The notes under the pieces: generated by a model
Seen by the model: only the letters and a program-made list of their open reading frames with translations
Database searches by the model: none
Told to the model about the DNA's origin: nothing
Origin: Streptomyces taklimakanensis
Lineage (GTDB): Bacteria; Actinomycetota; Actinomycetes; Streptomycetales; Streptomycetaceae
NCBI RefSeq assembly: GCF_009709575.1
Contig: NZ_WIXO01000001.1
Span: 1,240,001-1,304,000 of the forward strand
DNA length: 64,000 bases
Reading direction: 5' to 3'
Program-made: the position numbers and the translations under genes
In this document: positions 63,180 through 64,000 of the stretch, in pieces
Layout: the number at the start of each line of letters is the position of its first letter
How positions within the stretch are numbered: the first letter of the stretch is position 1

Positions 63180-64000
63180 CGGCCGGCGACCTCGCCCTCG
63201 ACCAGCGCGAGCGCCACCTTCTCCAGGCCGGCCGACCTGGAGGCCTTCACCAGTACCACATCCCCCGGCCGCAGATCGTCGCGCAACAGGTCGATTGCCG
63301 CCTGAGCGTCGGACACGTGCACCGACTCCTCACCCCACGAACCCTCGTTCTTGGCGCCCATGTCGATCCAGCGGGCCTCCCGGCCGCCGACCGCCACGAG
63401 CTTGCTGACGTTGAGCCGGACGGCCATCCGTCCGACCGCGTCGTGCTCGGCGAGCGACTCCTCGCCGAGCTCGGCCATCTCGCCGAGCACCGCCCACGTG
63501 CGACGCCCCTTGCCCATGGCGGCGAGCGCGCGGAGCGCAGCCCGCATGGATTCGGGGTTCGCGTTGTAGGCGTCGTTGACGACGGTCACGCCGTCCGAGC
63601 GCTCGGTGACCTCCATCCGCCAGCGGGAGAGCGTGCCGGCCTCGGAGAGCGCTGTGGCGATCCCGTCGACGGGCATGCCCAACTCGTGGGCTACGGCGGC
63701 CGCGGCGAGCGCGTTCGACACGTGGTGCTCACCGTACAGGCGCATCGTCACATCGCCGCACCCGGTGGGGGTGTGGAGGGTGAAGGCGGGCTGCCCCTTC
63801 GGGGTGAGTCGGACATTCTCGGCGCGGACGTCGGCGTCCTCGGACTCGCCGAAGAAGACGATGCGGGCGTCGGTGCGGGCGCGCATGGCGCGCACCAGGG
63901 GGTCGTCGGCGTTGAGGACGGCGATCCCGCCCTCCTCCGCCGGGGGCAGGGACTCCACCAGCTCGCCCTTGGCCTGGGCGATCTGCTCCCGTCCGCCGAA
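63176..64000 (-). CDS. murF: UDP-MurNAc-tripeptide:D-Ala-D-Ala ligase, C-terminal part; runs off the right edge
   Basis: The visible 274 codons are the end of the central ATP domain and the C-terminal domain: AVLNADDP, YGEHHVSNALAAAAVAHELG, VVNDAYNANPESMRAALRAL, AVLGEMAELG, GDVVLVKASRS. Adds D-Ala-D-Ala to the peptide. The N-terminus with the substrate domain lies beyond 64000. Confidence 0.96.
   Translation of the reverse strand, partial: FGGREQIAQAKGELVESLPPAEEGGIAVLNADDPLVRAMRARTDARIVFFGESEDADVRAENVRLTPKGQPAFTLHTPTGCGDVTMRLYGEHHVSNALAAAAVAHELGMPVDGIATALSEAGTLSRWRMEVTERSDGVTVVNDAYNANPESMRAALRALAAMGKGRRTWAVLGEMAELGEESLAEHDAVGRMAVRLNVSKLVAVGGREARWIDMGAKNEGSWGEESVHVSDAQAAIDLLRDDLRPGDVVLVKASRSAGLEKVALALVEGEVAGR

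Overview
The window is chromosomal DNA of a Streptomyces or very close relative. It is very GC-rich, third codon positions are strongly GC, genes are chained by 4-nt ATGA/GTGA overlaps, many starts look leaderless, and the gene order from gltB through lgt, trp, his, dnaE, phoD, lspA, ileS and divIVA to ftsZ-murF is the conserved Streptomyces core arrangement. Functional calls come from recognising motifs in the translations; no database search was run.

Layout. 1-3.7 kb: start of glutamate synthase (gltB) with two GlnR-like sites upstream, a VIT-family transporter and lgt. 4.1-10.1 kb: a transport/sensing block with two sodium:solute symporters, each behind a small membrane partner, flanking a LytS/LytTR two-component pair. 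10.2-16.7 kb: two trp transcription units (trpC-trpM-trpB-trpA; hisI-trpE-membrane protein-HGxxPAAW protein) separated by an intrinsic terminator. 16.9-18.5 kb: a septum-formation-like membrane protein and a DinB-type protein. 18.6-21.4 kb: an accessory-looking patch with an orphan NarL-type regulator, a 0.8-kb AT-richer control region carrying helically phased repeats, a small ORF and a shortened inositol-phosphate-synthase-like protein. 21.6-27.5 kb: hisD-hisC-hisB-(52-aa membrane protein)-hisH-priA-ridA-hisF. priA replaces both hisA and trpF. 27.6-35.3 kb: a membrane protein, a LON-domain protein, YbaK, an ABC exporter and a NYN protein. 35.6-39.1 kb: dnaE. 39.4-45 kb: a DsbA-like protein, phoD, a dienelactone hydrolase and a mechanosensitive channel. 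45-51.1 kb: rluD, lspA, a DksA-like protein, then ileS behind a T-box riboswitch. 51.4-64 kb: the division and cell-wall cluster divIVA, yggT, sepF, yggS, pgeF, ftsZ, ftsQ, murG, ftsW, murD, mraY and murF (murF is cut by the window end).

Most notable points: (1) an array of 11-bp repeats at 20-22 bp spacing before the first symporter operon, with a near-identical copy in the lytS promoter, which predicts direct control by the neighbouring LytTR regulator; (2) the orphan regulator / phased repeats / small ORF / MIPS-like pseudoenzyme patch, the best candidate here for something undescribed; (3) an IleRS whose HIGH motif is rearranged to G-A-H-H, linked in other bacteria to extreme mupirocin resistance, under a T-box with an ATC specifier; (4) strong GlnR-type boxes upstream of gltB; (5) an 8-bp perfect inverted repeat in the ftsZ promoter region.
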